Part shown: one piece after another, positions 51,717 through 60,661 of the stretch
How the letters are laid out: every line of letters starts with the position of its first letter
Numbering within the stretch: the first letter of the stretch is position 1
NCBI RefSeq assembly: GCF_016765695.1
Contig: NZ_JAETGO010000048.1
Coordinates: forward strand, 83,503-147,502
Reading direction: 5' to 3'
Length of the DNA stretch: 64,000 nucleotides
From: Sporosalibacterium faouarense
Lineage (GTDB): Bacteria > Bacillota > Clostridia > Tissierellales > VENL01
The notes under the pieces: generated by a model
Databases searched by the model: none
The model's input: only the letters and a program-made list of their open reading frames with translations
Told to the model about the DNA's origin: nothing
Translations under genes and position numbers: made by a program

Positions 51717-52230
51717 CCTTCACATGATTTTTGATTTCTTTAATACAATAGTGTAGCCTAGATCTAACTGTACCTATGGGACAATCCATTATGCCAGCTA
51801 TTTCATCATATCTATATCCATAATAATGTTTTAGAATGAAAACCATTCTTTTCTCTTCTGGAAACTTTTGAATGATTGAATTAATATCCCTAATAGATTC
51901 TTTTATCATTACTTGGTCTTCTAAACTATTAGTACTTTCATCTTTAGTTATAGAATCATCAAACACCAACCTTTTATCCTTCCTTATTTTATCCCGAAAA
52001 AGATTAGTGCCTATTGTTATAAGCCATGTTGAAAATTTTCCCCTTGGCTTATATTTATGTATCTTCATAATGGCCCTAACCATAACTTCTTGAGTTAAGT
52101 CATCTGATAGTGCTTCATTTCTTGTAATCTTTAACAAATATCCTTTCAAAATGGGATAGTTCCTCTGAAGAAGCTTTTCCATTGCTTTTTTATCACCTTT
52201 TTGCGCAAGCCTTATTAGTTTATCCTCCAA
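51697..52230 (-). CDS. ECF sigma factor (SigY-like)
   Basis: 177 aa from TTG at 52230, which is 7 nt after AAGGGAGG; the ATG 6 codons upstream has no site. Region 2: LLKITRNEALSDDLTQEVMV...GKFSTWLITIGTNLFRDKIR; region 4: LKHYYGYRYDEIAGIMDCPI then GTVRSRLHY. A TGAAC-N16-CGTT element directly upstream fits autoregulation. Gene order with the following anti-sigma, YxlD-, YxlE-, YxlF- and YxlG-like genes supports SigY. Confidence 0.85.
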   Translation of the reverse strand: MEDKLIRLAQKGDKKAMEKLLQRNYPILKGYLLKITRNEALSDDLTQEVMVRAIMKIHKYKPRGKFSTWLITIGTNLFRDKIRKDKRLVFDDSITKDESTNSLEDQVMIKESIRDINSIIQKFPEEKRMVFILKHYYGYRYDEIAGIMDCPIGTVRSRLHYCIKEIKNHVKDVDDDG

Positions 52231-52254
52231 GGGCAATCCTCCCTTCATTTATAT

Positions 52255-52279
52255 AACGAACATAAGGACAAAAAGTTCA
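52255..52279 (-). promoter_or_regulatory. ECF promoter of the sigY-like operon
   Basis: TGAAC (52275-52279) and CGTT (52255-52258) are separated by 16 bp on the minus strand, in the range of ECF -35/-10 elements, about 25 bp before the sigma start. Confidence 0.55.
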
Positions 52280-52384
52280 TCTAAATTATATCATAAGATA
52301 TCTTTCATTAAGTGATTTAAAATAGCATCAATAATAGTATCTCTCTAGATTATCTATAAGTATTCTAAGAAAAATTTTCTCAAA

Positions 52385-52432
52385 TAAAAAAGATTATTGT
52401 TCTAAGAGAAATTCTTTTAAAACAATAACCTT
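52385..52432 (-). terminator. Terminator after the ABC exporter gene
   Basis: Stem AGGTTATTGTT...AACAATAATCT continued inward, then TTTTTTATTT on the minus strand, 27 nt past the stop. Confidence 0.7.
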
Positions 52433-52458
52433 TCTAACAAATATTATTTTTATTTAAC

Positions 52459-54198
52459 TTATATATTTATAGCATCAGGAATAAAGCCTCTAAATTGTGC
52501 ACTATATAACTGTGAATATAGTCCATCCTTATCCATTAAGCTATCATGAGTACCACTTTCTACAACCCCTTTATCTGTCAAAACAACTATCTCATCAGCA
52601 TTCCTGATAGTTGAAAGTCTATGGGCAATAACTAATGTAGTTCTACCCTCTGAAAGTTTCTCTAATGCTTTTTGTATAATAATCTCCGTTGTATTATCAA
52701 GAGCTGACGTAGCTTCATCTAAAATTAATATCGGTGGATTTTTAAGGAATACTCTAGCTATTGATATTCTCTGCTTTTGTCCTCCAGACAGCCTAATGCC
52801 TTTCTCTCCAATATATGTTTCGTAGCCATTAGGTAAAGTCATTATAAAGTCATGTATATTAGCATTTTTAGCAGCTTCTACCACTTGTTCATCACTGGCT
52901 TCAATATTTCCGTAAAGAATATTGTCCTTAATCGTTCCAGTAAATAAGAATACGTCCTGTTGAACCAATCCGATATTCTTTCTTAAAGATTTGAGGGTAA
53001 TATCTTTTAACCTCTTTCCATCTATACATATTTCCCCTTCTGTCAACTCATAAAATCTTGGAATCAAATGACACAGTGTTGTCTTTCCACCACCAGATGG
53101 TCCTACAAGAGCCAAAGTCTTACCCTCATCTACTGTAAGACTTATATTAGATAATACAGTCTCATCTTCATTATATCTAAATGTTGCATTTTTAATTTCA
53201 ATTTTTCCTTTTACATCTTCTAAATCCATTGCATTAGGAGAGTCCTTTATATCTGGTTCGACATCTAATATTTCAGTAAATCTTTGGAATCCTGTCATCC
53301 CATTTTGGAATTGCTGCATAAAGTTTGCAAGTCTTCTAATTGGTTGTAGGAAAAAGTTAACGAATAGGAGATATGCAACTAAAGTGCCTAAATCGATAAT
53401 TCCTTTAGCAACGAATATACCTCCAGCACTAATTACCACTAGATTTAATAAATTGGCAAAGAATTGGATCCCAGACATAAATTCTGCCATGGACTTAAAT
53501 GCCCATTCTCTAGATTCTCTAAACTCATTATTATTATCATTAAATTTATCAACCTCATAGGCTTCATTAGTAAAGGATTTCGCAACCCTTGTACCAGCGA
53601 TACTATTTTCTAACTGTGCATTTACATTTGCAATCTTCCTTCTTACACTCATAAATGCAGAGCTCATTTTCTTTCTTTTCCTCAAAGCAAATATCAGCAT
53701 AATTGGAATAAAAGCAAATACTATTAAAGTTAATCTCCACTCATAGGTCATTAATATTATAAATGACCCCACAAGCATTATAATAGATATAAATAGATCT
53801 TCTGGGCCATGATGGGCCAGTTCTGATATTTCTCTTAAATCACTAACTATTCTAGACATTATCTTACCTGTTCTTATCTTATCAAAAAAGCTAAAAGGCA
53901 AGTTTTGTAGGTGTGTAAAAATATCCCTTCTCATATCATATTCCATTCTTGTACCAACTACGTGTCCCCAATAGTTTACAATATATTGGAATATATATCT
54001 TAATATATATAATACTACTAAGACACCTGTGATTATATAAATGGATCTTACATCTCCTCTAGGAATTATGTCATTAATAAATGACTTAGTTACTACTGGA
54101 AAAACTAAATCCATTCCTGCAATTAAAAAAGCACAAACCATATCTAATGCAAACAATCCTAAATGAGGTTTGTAATAGGCCGCAAATCTTTTAATCAT
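52459..54198 (-). CDS. ABC multidrug-type exporter (half-transporter, fused TM-ATPase)
   Basis: 579 aa. Six helices cover residues 15-310, with the ATPase domain after. Walker A GPSGGGKTTL, Q-loop VQQDVFLF, signature LSGGQKQRISI, Walker B LILDEATSALD and H-loop IAHRLST are all present. The size and order are those of BmrA/MsbA-type homodimers. It overlaps the MarR gene by 8 nt and is presumably induced when MarR releases its operator. Confidence 0.9.
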   Translation of the reverse strand: MIKRFAAYYKPHLGLFALDMVCAFLIAGMDLVFPVVTKSFINDIIPRGDVRSIYIITGVLVVLYILRYIFQYIVNYWGHVVGTRMEYDMRRDIFTHLQNLPFSFFDKIRTGKIMSRIVSDLREISELAHHGPEDLFISIIMLVGSFIILMTYEWRLTLIVFAFIPIMLIFALRKRKKMSSAFMSVRRKIANVNAQLENSIAGTRVAKSFTNEAYEVDKFNDNNNEFRESREWAFKSMAEFMSGIQFFANLLNLVVISAGGIFVAKGIIDLGTLVAYLLFVNFFLQPIRRLANFMQQFQNGMTGFQRFTEILDVEPDIKDSPNAMDLEDVKGKIEIKNATFRYNEDETVLSNISLTVDEGKTLALVGPSGGGKTTLCHLIPRFYELTEGEICIDGKRLKDITLKSLRKNIGLVQQDVFLFTGTIKDNILYGNIEASDEQVVEAAKNANIHDFIMTLPNGYETYIGEKGIRLSGGQKQRISIARVFLKNPPILILDEATSALDNTTEIIIQKALEKLSEGRTTLVIAHRLSTIRNADEIVVLTDKGVVESGTHDSLMDKDGLYSQLYSAQFRGFIPDAINI

Positions 54199-54664
54199 GT
54201 ATATCCCCCTTCTTATCTTGTAATTTATCTACTAATTGTTCTAGTCCATTTAAAAGACCATCAGTTATCTCATGTTCTATCTTTGATAATGCTTTAAAGA
54301 TAAATTTTTTACTTGCTTGATAATTAATAGAATCAAGCAACTTTACCCCCTCTTCAGTCATAGCAACACGACTGATTCTTCTATCGTTTTCATCCTTGAT
54401 TCTTCTAAGAAGTCCCCTTTCTTCTAATCTTGTCACTCTTTCAGATATAGTGTTTTGTGCCCTGTTAGAGCGTTTAGCTATATCTCCAATTGTAGGATTT
54501 TGATTATCCTTTTTTCTTTTTTTCAGATGAACTAATAAATGGAATTGATCCAATGAAAGATTGTTTTTTGATGCTAGTTCGTGATGCTTCATATGTATTA
54601 ATTTATTAACCTGCTCAATTAAATCAACTATTTTATCAGTTTCTTCTCTGGTTGACAATCTCAT
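54191..54664 (-). CDS. MarR-family regulator
   Basis: 157 aa. Winged helix NPTIGDIAKRSNRAQNTISE followed by RVTRLEERGLLRRIKDENDRR, the diagnostic DxR wing. It has its start behind AAGGGGGG (ATG 54664, or TTG two codons on). It overlaps the ABC exporter gene. A palindrome AATATCGT/ACGATATT lies in the early transcript region, so it likely represses its own operon. Confidence 0.88.
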   Translation of the reverse strand: MRLSTREETDKIVDLIEQVNKLIHMKHHELASKNNLSLDQFHLLVHLKKRKKDNQNPTIGDIAKRSNRAQNTISERVTRLEERGLLRRIKDENDRRISRVAMTEEGVKLLDSINYQASKKFIFKALSKIEHEITDGLLNGLEQLVDKLQDKKGDIHD

Positions 54665-54690
54665 CCCCCCTTATTTATAATTTCTAATTT

Positions 54691-54760
54691 AATATCGTGT
54701 TACGATATTTTAGGCTCACGAAAATTTTATTATATTATTCTCTTTTTGTCAATACGATAC
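54691..54760 (-). promoter_or_regulatory. Promoter and operator of the marR-ABC operon
   Basis: TTGACA (54747-54752) and TAAAAT (54724-54729) are 17 bp apart. AATATCGT-GTT-ACGATATT (54691-54709) is a perfect 8-bp-arm palindrome past the start. GTATCGTAT (54752-54760) is a related half-site on the -35 box. Confidence 0.7.
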
Positions 54761-54790
54761 AAGCTTATATTTAGAAGTCTTTTCAAAAAA

Positions 54791-54837
54791 ACTTTAGAGT
54801 TTTTTACTTAAATTTTACAAGTAAAAAACTCTAAAGT
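54791..54837 (-). terminator. Terminator after the 161-aa gene
   Basis: Perfect 19-bp stem (arms 54791-54809 and 54819-54837) followed by T7 on the minus strand; it lies 105 nt past the stop of the 54943 gene. Confidence 0.75.
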
Positions 54838-54942
54838 ATTAAAAATTCAATGTCTTTTAAAATGAAGTTTTCTATAACCTTATGATAACCTGTCACTTAA
54901 TTATTCATAAATTTATAAAAGTAATTTATCGTTAAAAGTAAT

Positions 54943-55428
54943 TCACATTTTGTGAAAATCTAAAATATCCGTTAACTTTTTATAGGTACTGTTATTATCT
55001 TCATAAATAAGTTTATAGTACTTAATATTATCATCTTTACAATCCTCTTTTATCATTTCTAACGCGTTGTAAAGTGTAGTTAACTTATTTAATAGAGATT
55101 TTCTTAAAGTTGAGTATTCCTTCTCAGTCATCTTTTCATTTAGTTTTGAAATATCTTTACAAATAAGTTGAGTATAGTTTAATATTGATATCATTTTTAT
55201 ACCATGATTATTCATCTTATAATAAAATAAATCTATCGTTTTTTCATTAAGCCTTTCATCATTGTTATAAAGTTTATTTTTAATATATGTAACATCTGAA
55301 TAAAGATTATCTACATCATTATAAACATAGCTGCCAATTTCTTTTTTCATATTAATTACATGTAATTGTTGAAACCCAACCACAATAAGTAAGAATATTA
55401 TTATAATGATTTTTAGACTTTTTTTCAT
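54943..55428 (-). CDS. Hypothetical signal-anchored protein
   Basis: 161 aa. Residues 5-22 form one hydrophobic segment (LKIIIIIFLLIVVGFQQ), with no lipobox or clear cleavage site, so it is anchored with the rest outside. The remainder is helical and charged (NLYSDVTYIKNKLYNNDERL; LLNKLTTLYNALEMIKEDC). ATG follows TAGGAGTAAGTATAA. It stands alone between terminators. Family not recognised. Confidence 0.6.
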   Translation of the reverse strand: MKKSLKIIIIIFLLIVVGFQQLHVINMKKEIGSYVYNDVDNLYSDVTYIKNKLYNNDERLNEKTIDLFYYKMNNHGIKMISILNYTQLICKDISKLNEKMTEKEYSTLRKSLLNKLTTLYNALEMIKEDCKDDNIKYYKLIYEDNNSTYKKLTDILDFHKM

Positions 55429-55645
55429 TTATACTTACTCCTAACTAATTGTGAATAACATGATAAATAATATAATTCTATTGTATAAATCAGCAATTAT
55501 GTTATTATAATATGCAACGATGTACTTATCGAAAAAGTTATTTCCAAATATATTTCACCATCAACAACTATAGTACAGTCCCTTGTTCCATAAACTTTCT
55601 TCATTATTATCATTATATTATTATAAGCAAACATATTTAAACCTC

Positions 55646-55677
55646 TATCTTTAATTTCTGATCAGAAATTAAAGATA
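55646..55677. promoter_or_regulatory. 32-bp perfect palindrome
   Basis: Two 16-bp arms (TATCTTTAATTTCTGA and its complement) meet without a spacer. No U-run follows on either strand, so an operator is likelier than a terminator. It lies about 220 bp upstream of the 161-aa gene. Apart from it and the helD terminator, the gene-free interval 55429-55822 shows nothing. Confidence 0.4.
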
Positions 55678-55754
55678 CTATAACATATATATCAAAATTG
55701 TCAATATGATTACTTCTTTTTTTGCAAGTATATTCATTTATTGTAAAAACACAA

Positions 55755-55794
55755 GACTGTTTCAAATATAATTTGACTTCTATCTGAAACAGTT
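55755..55794 (-). terminator. Terminator after helD
   Basis: AACTGTTTCA/TGAAACAGTC stem (one G-U) with a 20-nt loop, then TTGTGTTTTT on the minus strand, 28 nt past the stop. Confidence 0.65.
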
Positions 55795-55822
55795 CTTTTC
55801 CTTTTAATATCCTTTGTTTATC

Positions 55823-58117
55823 CTATTCCCTATTGTATACTTCTTCATTAACTTGAATTAAGCTTGAAGGCTCATTTATATAATAAATATATAGTTTATG
55901 CAGTGGTCTTGTTAATGCTACATAAAGAAGCTTTATATTTAATTCATCTTCACTATATTTATCTTTAGAGCAATCATACACTAGTACAGCATCAAACTCT
56001 AATCCTTTTGCCATATAAGCTGGTATAACTACAATTCCTCCATCATAGACTGTATCCTTATCAGTAATAAGGTGAATATCTTCACTATGTTTATCTTTCA
56101 AAGCCTTATATATCTTATGAGCTTCATGATTATCTTTACAAATTACAGCTATAGACTTGTGTCCTTCTCTACTCAACTCATCAAACCTTAAGCATATATC
56201 GTCTATTATATTTTCTTCATCTTTTTTCTTTAGGATAAATGGTTTATCCCCTGAACGCAATACTGGTTCAGCCAATGTTATATTTTTATTATGCCATTTT
56301 TTTATTACCTCATTAGCAAAATTCATTATTTCCATAGTAGATCGATAACATTTCTTTAGTGTAAGAAATTCTATTGAATCCTCTTTAAATACCTCCTCCA
56401 TAAATCCATCCCAACTATTTATTCCTTTATATGAGTGAATACCTTGAGATAAATCTCCTACTATGGTAAAAGATTTATTGCTGCTTAACTCTCTTAAAAT
56501 ATACATCTGGAATGGGCTATAATCCTGAGCTTCATCAACTACAATATGATTATACCTTCCCTTCAAGTCTGTACCATGTAGTTTCATATATAGATATAAT
56601 AACGCAGGTAAATCTTCTCTCTCTATCTTACCACTATCTATAATGTTTTTAGTATATTCAGCTATAAAATCTATTTTATCTATTGGAATATGATCACTTG
56701 AATATCTATTTATTTTATCTCTATCTGTAATAAAGCTCTCATAGGCTTCCATTACATTAATATTCGTAAATTCTTTAAAGTAATTGCTTATGACTGTATT
56801 TCTCTCTTTATCAAAGGTCTCTTTTATTTCATCCCTTTCATCATATATCTCTATAAGCGTTTCTCTTATTTTCTCTTCCTCTATTTCACTATTTTTTACT
56901 TTTTTAGCTTGTTTATTATATTTTTTATTAATCTCTTCTTTTACAATATCAATTCTACTCTTAATATTATCTTTAATATATTTCTTAATCCTTTCAATCC
57001 TTGGAATAACAGGCAAATAGCTGTATTGACTATTAAACATATCCTCCATTTCTTTTTGAGAAAATATAGTGTAATTATTAATTTCAAAGCTCCTCTTAGG
57101 TGCCATTTCCTTTGTAAGAGAAATAATATATCTATCTAGTATATCTTTGAATTCAAGAGAACCTTTTAATGAAGAAGAATACTTAAGATTTCTATTATAT
57201 TCATTTTCTTGATTTTCAGTGCTTAATAATTTATAGAACTTTTCCTCATTTGTATTTAACTCTAATCTTTCCTCTAATATTTCCATAGCTAAATCTTCAA
57301 AAGTACTTTGGTTTATTTCTTCAACTCCTAAGTCTGGAAGAACATCTGAGATATAATTTAAAAACAAATTATTGGGAACTACTATTAAAAGCTTTTCAGG
57401 TGTAAATACTTCTTGGTATGTGTACATAAGATATGCTATCCTATGTAGAACTATTGTTGTTTTTCCACTACCAGCAACTCCCTGTACTATTATTACCTTG
57501 CCATCATCGGCTCTAATTATATCATTTTGCTCTCCTTGAATAGTCGTTACTATATCCCTTAGTCTGTTATCCTTTTTCTCCCAAAGAGCTTCCTGTAAAT
57601 ATTCATCCATAGGAGTAAGTCCCTTATCAAATATATTCACAAGCTCCCTATTTTCTATTTCATATTGTCTTTTTAACTTTAGTTCACCTAAAATCAGTCC
57701 TCCTGGAGCATTATACATAACATCTCCAATCTCTCCACTATAATAAAGGCCAGCCATTGGAGTTCTCCAGTCAATTACAAATCTCTTTTCGTCGTTTCTT
57801 CTAGTTATACTAGTTTTGCCAATATAAAAGGATTCGAATTTATCCTTTTCGAGCTCTTTAAAGTCAATCCTACCGAAATAAGGTTTGTTTTTAGCTCGCC
57901 CTAACATCTTTAACTTTCTTCTATAGGAATCAAAAATTGTTAGCTTTACTACTAGCTCATCGCTATAATTTCCTCCCATTTTCTTTTTCATACTGGCAAC
58001 TTCTTCTTCAGAATTTTGTACTACATCTTTTAAATACTCTATTTCATAATCTAAAGCCTCAATAGTTAATTCTAGATATCTTTTTTCATTATGATAATCA
58101 TAATGTTTATCTGCCAT
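55823..58117 (-). CDS. helD: HelD-like RNA polymerase recycling ATPase (UvrD-like superfamily 1)
   Basis: 764 aa from ATG at 58117, after GAGGAGGGAATAAAT; the longer reading includes leader sequence. The N-terminal coiled coil (residues 1-75) is the part that enters the RNA polymerase secondary channel in HelD. Walker A VQGVAGSGKT is at 211-220; HIVVDEAQDYSPFQ is motif II; the C-terminal YVALTRPLHKLYIYY is motif VI. HelD frees stalled or post-termination RNA polymerase from DNA and protects it from rifamycins in some species. Confidence 0.9.
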   Translation of the reverse strand: MADKHYDYHNEKRYLELTIEALDYEIEYLKDVVQNSEEEVASMKKKMGGNYSDELVVKLTIFDSYRRKLKMLGRAKNKPYFGRIDFKELEKDKFESFYIGKTSITRRNDEKRFVIDWRTPMAGLYYSGEIGDVMYNAPGGLILGELKLKRQYEIENRELVNIFDKGLTPMDEYLQEALWEKKDNRLRDIVTTIQGEQNDIIRADDGKVIIVQGVAGSGKTTIVLHRIAYLMYTYQEVFTPEKLLIVVPNNLFLNYISDVLPDLGVEEINQSTFEDLAMEILEERLELNTNEEKFYKLLSTENQENEYNRNLKYSSSLKGSLEFKDILDRYIISLTKEMAPKRSFEINNYTIFSQKEMEDMFNSQYSYLPVIPRIERIKKYIKDNIKSRIDIVKEEINKKYNKQAKKVKNSEIEEEKIRETLIEIYDERDEIKETFDKERNTVISNYFKEFTNINVMEAYESFITDRDKINRYSSDHIPIDKIDFIAEYTKNIIDSGKIEREDLPALLYLYMKLHGTDLKGRYNHIVVDEAQDYSPFQMYILRELSSNKSFTIVGDLSQGIHSYKGINSWDGFMEEVFKEDSIEFLTLKKCYRSTMEIMNFANEVIKKWHNKNITLAEPVLRSGDKPFILKKKDEENIIDDICLRFDELSREGHKSIAVICKDNHEAHKIYKALKDKHSEDIHLITDKDTVYDGGIVVIPAYMAKGLEFDAVLVYDCSKDKYSEDELNIKLLYVALTRPLHKLYIYYINEPSSLIQVNEEVYNRE

Positions 58118-58320
58118 ATTTATTCCCTCCTCTGTCCTTAAGTGATAGTACAGTAAATTGTATCGAAAAATACTAAAAAATGAAAATCTCTTATTGAACA
58201 AAATAGAAGCCACCAATGGTTATTTAAAGAGAATTAATTGATTTTTTAGTATTCTCATATATTCTTTAGATTTTACTTGTATAAATGGTACTTTTAAAAT
58301 ATAATATATTTAGGAAAAGG

Positions 58321-58351
58321 AAAAGATACTTGTGTTAGTACAAGTATCTTT
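58321..58351. terminator. Terminator at the end of the membrane phosphatase-like gene
   Basis: AAAAGATACTTGT/ACAAGTATCTTTT stem; the gene's TAA lies in the loop. T-runs occur on both sides. Confidence 0.7.
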
Positions 58352-60347
58352 TTTCTATATTATGTAAACTAGACAACCTTGCCAGAACAAAGGTGTTCAT
58401 ATAAGTAAATGTAATAACCCCAGTATCGTTTATTAGTAATCCTATAATTGAAGTTATTAATATTATATCTATCTCTTTATATCTATGTATCCACTCTCCA
58501 TTATCTAGCCTTATTTTTATTCTTTCTTTTACATAATATTTTATGATAAAGTATATTTGACTTATAAGGATTATCGACCAAGGTGGCACTATAAACATGA
58601 AGAATAGCTGCTTTATTTTTTTTATAATCATATCCCAAAACTCATTAAATCCTAAACTGTAAATCCTATCTATAAAGCTTCCCACATGGCTTAATTCCAT
58701 TACTGTATCTAAATAATAGTTAAAAAATATTAATCCAACTCCTATTACCAACAATAAGATTATAGTTCCCTTTTTCTTAAACATTTCTTTTTTTAATTTT
58801 ATTACTTCTATATATATAACTATTAATATCAAAATTATCGATGTAAGATATCCACCAGTATTAGCTCCATAGTAGCTAGATACAGATAATAGATTGAGTA
58901 GAAATATAAAAAGCAAAAGGATATACTTAACTATATTACTCTTTATTCTATTAGCAAAATGAAAATAAGATAATACAGAAGACGCTAGCATTACTCCTAC
59001 TATGCCATTATTTAATCCATAAAACCTCCCTCCAGCTAAAATATTATTATACCCCATAAATGAGTTGTAAATAAAAGGCTTGTTAAATAAGATTCCGTAC
59101 TGAATCATTAGATATATTCCTATATCTACAAATGGCATCATTTCAAATTTCAACTCATTACTATACTTAGCTAGTATCCAAGATGACAGAGTTACCACTA
59201 TTATGAAGATAGGTATATTGAGATTTAAATCTGAGAAAGCTACGATTAATGTAATAAAAATACTAATTACTATACTTTGTGTAACTATCCTATATTTATT
59301 ATTATTTATGTTTTTGCTCTTTCCTTTAATTACGATACTCCAAATCAAGAAAATTTCTAATATGATAATAATAAAATGCAGTATATATTTTATAATGTTT
59401 AAATTTACTGATTTTATAAAAATTTTTTTTATAGTTTTAATTTTATTTTCACTGGCCTGTATTTTTAGTTCATTGCCAATAAGGCTTTTATTTTCTAAAC
59501 CATATATACTTGCTATATGAGGAAAAATATCTAAATTAGTTATAATTCCTTTTCTTTTCGTAGTACTGCTATAAATCAATCCAGTTTTTTTATTAAAAGG
59601 CTTCATTATAAGTAATGATAGAGTATTATTGAATTTCTTAGACATATCTTCAGAAATATCTTCAGCCATAACTAATATATTAGACTTATCAAAATGCTGT
59701 ATATACCTATTAAGTAATTGTATTCTGCCTTCCTCATTATTTAAATCAAATCCTATAACTAATACGTCTACTTTTTCTAAGATTTTTCCTGTGTTTTTAA
59801 TAAGCCAATTTTCATTATAATCAATGCTATTTATTCCATTTTGTATTATACCATCTTTATTAGCTGCTAATAAAGATGATGCATCTTGTCCTATATAACC
59901 TATGGATATTTCTTTCTTATCTAAAAAATCTCCAAGCATTATGAAATTATTTTTTATCATTTCATTATTTTTCAATAATTCACTATATATTTTATTAAAT
60001 CCTTCAACTTTAAGCCTACCTAAAGAATCCTTTCTTACTGATTCAAATAGCCCTGACTTTATTGATACTCTTCTACCTGTAGCCATCGTCATATAATAAC
60101 TTTCAACACTATCCTTTTTATACAAGCTTTCAGTTCGATTATTTATTATCCCAATTGCGCCATTATCGGACGTTATAATGCTGGCTGCTGAATAATCTAA
60201 TTTATTAACTACAATAACTATAGTCTTCGGCTTATTTTTATTCGAATATTTCTTGCTAAGTATCTCTTTATTACTATCACTGTAAGATGATTGGAAAAAT
60301 ATTAATATTACCAGTAATATTAATATTCTTTTTTCTTTTATTTTCAT
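58335..60347 (-). CDS. Large membrane protein with extracytoplasmic phosphatase-like domain
   Basis: 670 aa. A signal segment (residues 6-22) is followed by a ~290-residue extracellular domain with hallmarks of the alkaline phosphatase superfamily: VDVLVIGFDLN, NILVMAED and TNLDIFPHIASIYGLE, the last being the usual D-x-x-P-x-I end. At least nine helices follow from residue 318, with conserved polar loops AGGRFYGLNNGIVGV and YYGANTGGYLTS. The catalytic metal ligands are not all visible, so the domain may bind rather than cut. It lies 22 nt after the small 60370 gene. Function unknown. Confidence 0.6.
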   Translation of the reverse strand: MKIKEKRILILLVILIFFQSSYSDSNKEILSKKYSNKNKPKTIVIVVNKLDYSAASIITSDNGAIGIINNRTESLYKKDSVESYYMTMATGRRVSIKSGLFESVRKDSLGRLKVEGFNKIYSELLKNNEMIKNNFIMLGDFLDKKEISIGYIGQDASSLLAANKDGIIQNGINSIDYNENWLIKNTGKILEKVDVLVIGFDLNNEEGRIQLLNRYIQHFDKSNILVMAEDISEDMSKKFNNTLSLLIMKPFNKKTGLIYSSTTKRKGIITNLDIFPHIASIYGLENKSLIGNELKIQASENKIKTIKKIFIKSVNLNIIKYILHFIIIILEIFLIWSIVIKGKSKNINNNKYRIVTQSIVISIFITLIVAFSDLNLNIPIFIIVVTLSSWILAKYSNELKFEMMPFVDIGIYLMIQYGILFNKPFIYNSFMGYNNILAGGRFYGLNNGIVGVMLASSVLSYFHFANRIKSNIVKYILLLFIFLLNLLSVSSYYGANTGGYLTSIILILIVIYIEVIKLKKEMFKKKGTIILLLVIGVGLIFFNYYLDTVMELSHVGSFIDRIYSLGFNEFWDMIIKKIKQLFFMFIVPPWSIILISQIYFIIKYYVKERIKIRLDNGEWIHRYKEIDIILITSIIGLLINDTGVITFTYMNTFVLARLSSLHNIEKRYLY

Positions 60348-60369
60348 AAATACATCCTTTATATTTATA

Positions 60370-60576
60370 TTAATATATAAAATAGTTTAGAAATGCAAAA
60401 ATCCCAATAAAAATTAGAAATAGGCTTAATGTGAATCTAAATATATTATATACACCTTCACATTCATTTCTTCTTTTCACTATCTTATTTAATTTTAAGC
60501 TACTAACTAAATCATATCTTCCACTTATAAAATCATATACTCCAAAAACAATAAAAAAAATTCCTATATATATCAA
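60370..60576 (-). CDS. Small two-helix membrane protein
   Basis: 68 aa. TM helices at about residues 2-17 and 46-66 flank a basic cytosolic loop (LKLNKIVKRRNECEG). TTG start behind AAGGGTGTGATTTA. It is 22 nt upstream of the large membrane protein gene, so the two are probably cotranscribed and may be partners. No family recognised. Confidence 0.55.
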   Translation of the reverse strand: MIYIGIFFIVFGVYDFISGRYDLVSSLKLNKIVKRRNECEGVYNIFRFTLSLFLIFIGIFAFLNYFIY

Positions 60577-60631
60577 TAAATCACACCCTTACTAGTATTG
60601 TAGGCCTTTTCTGAATCTTCTATACAAAAGA

Positions 60632-60659
60632 AAAAATGAGAAGAAAATCTATCTTCTCA
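60632..60659 (-). terminator. Terminator after the Xre-TPR gene
   Basis: GAGAAGA/TCTTCTC stem with T6 on the minus strand, immediately past the stop. Confidence 0.75.
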
Positions 60660-60661
60660 CC

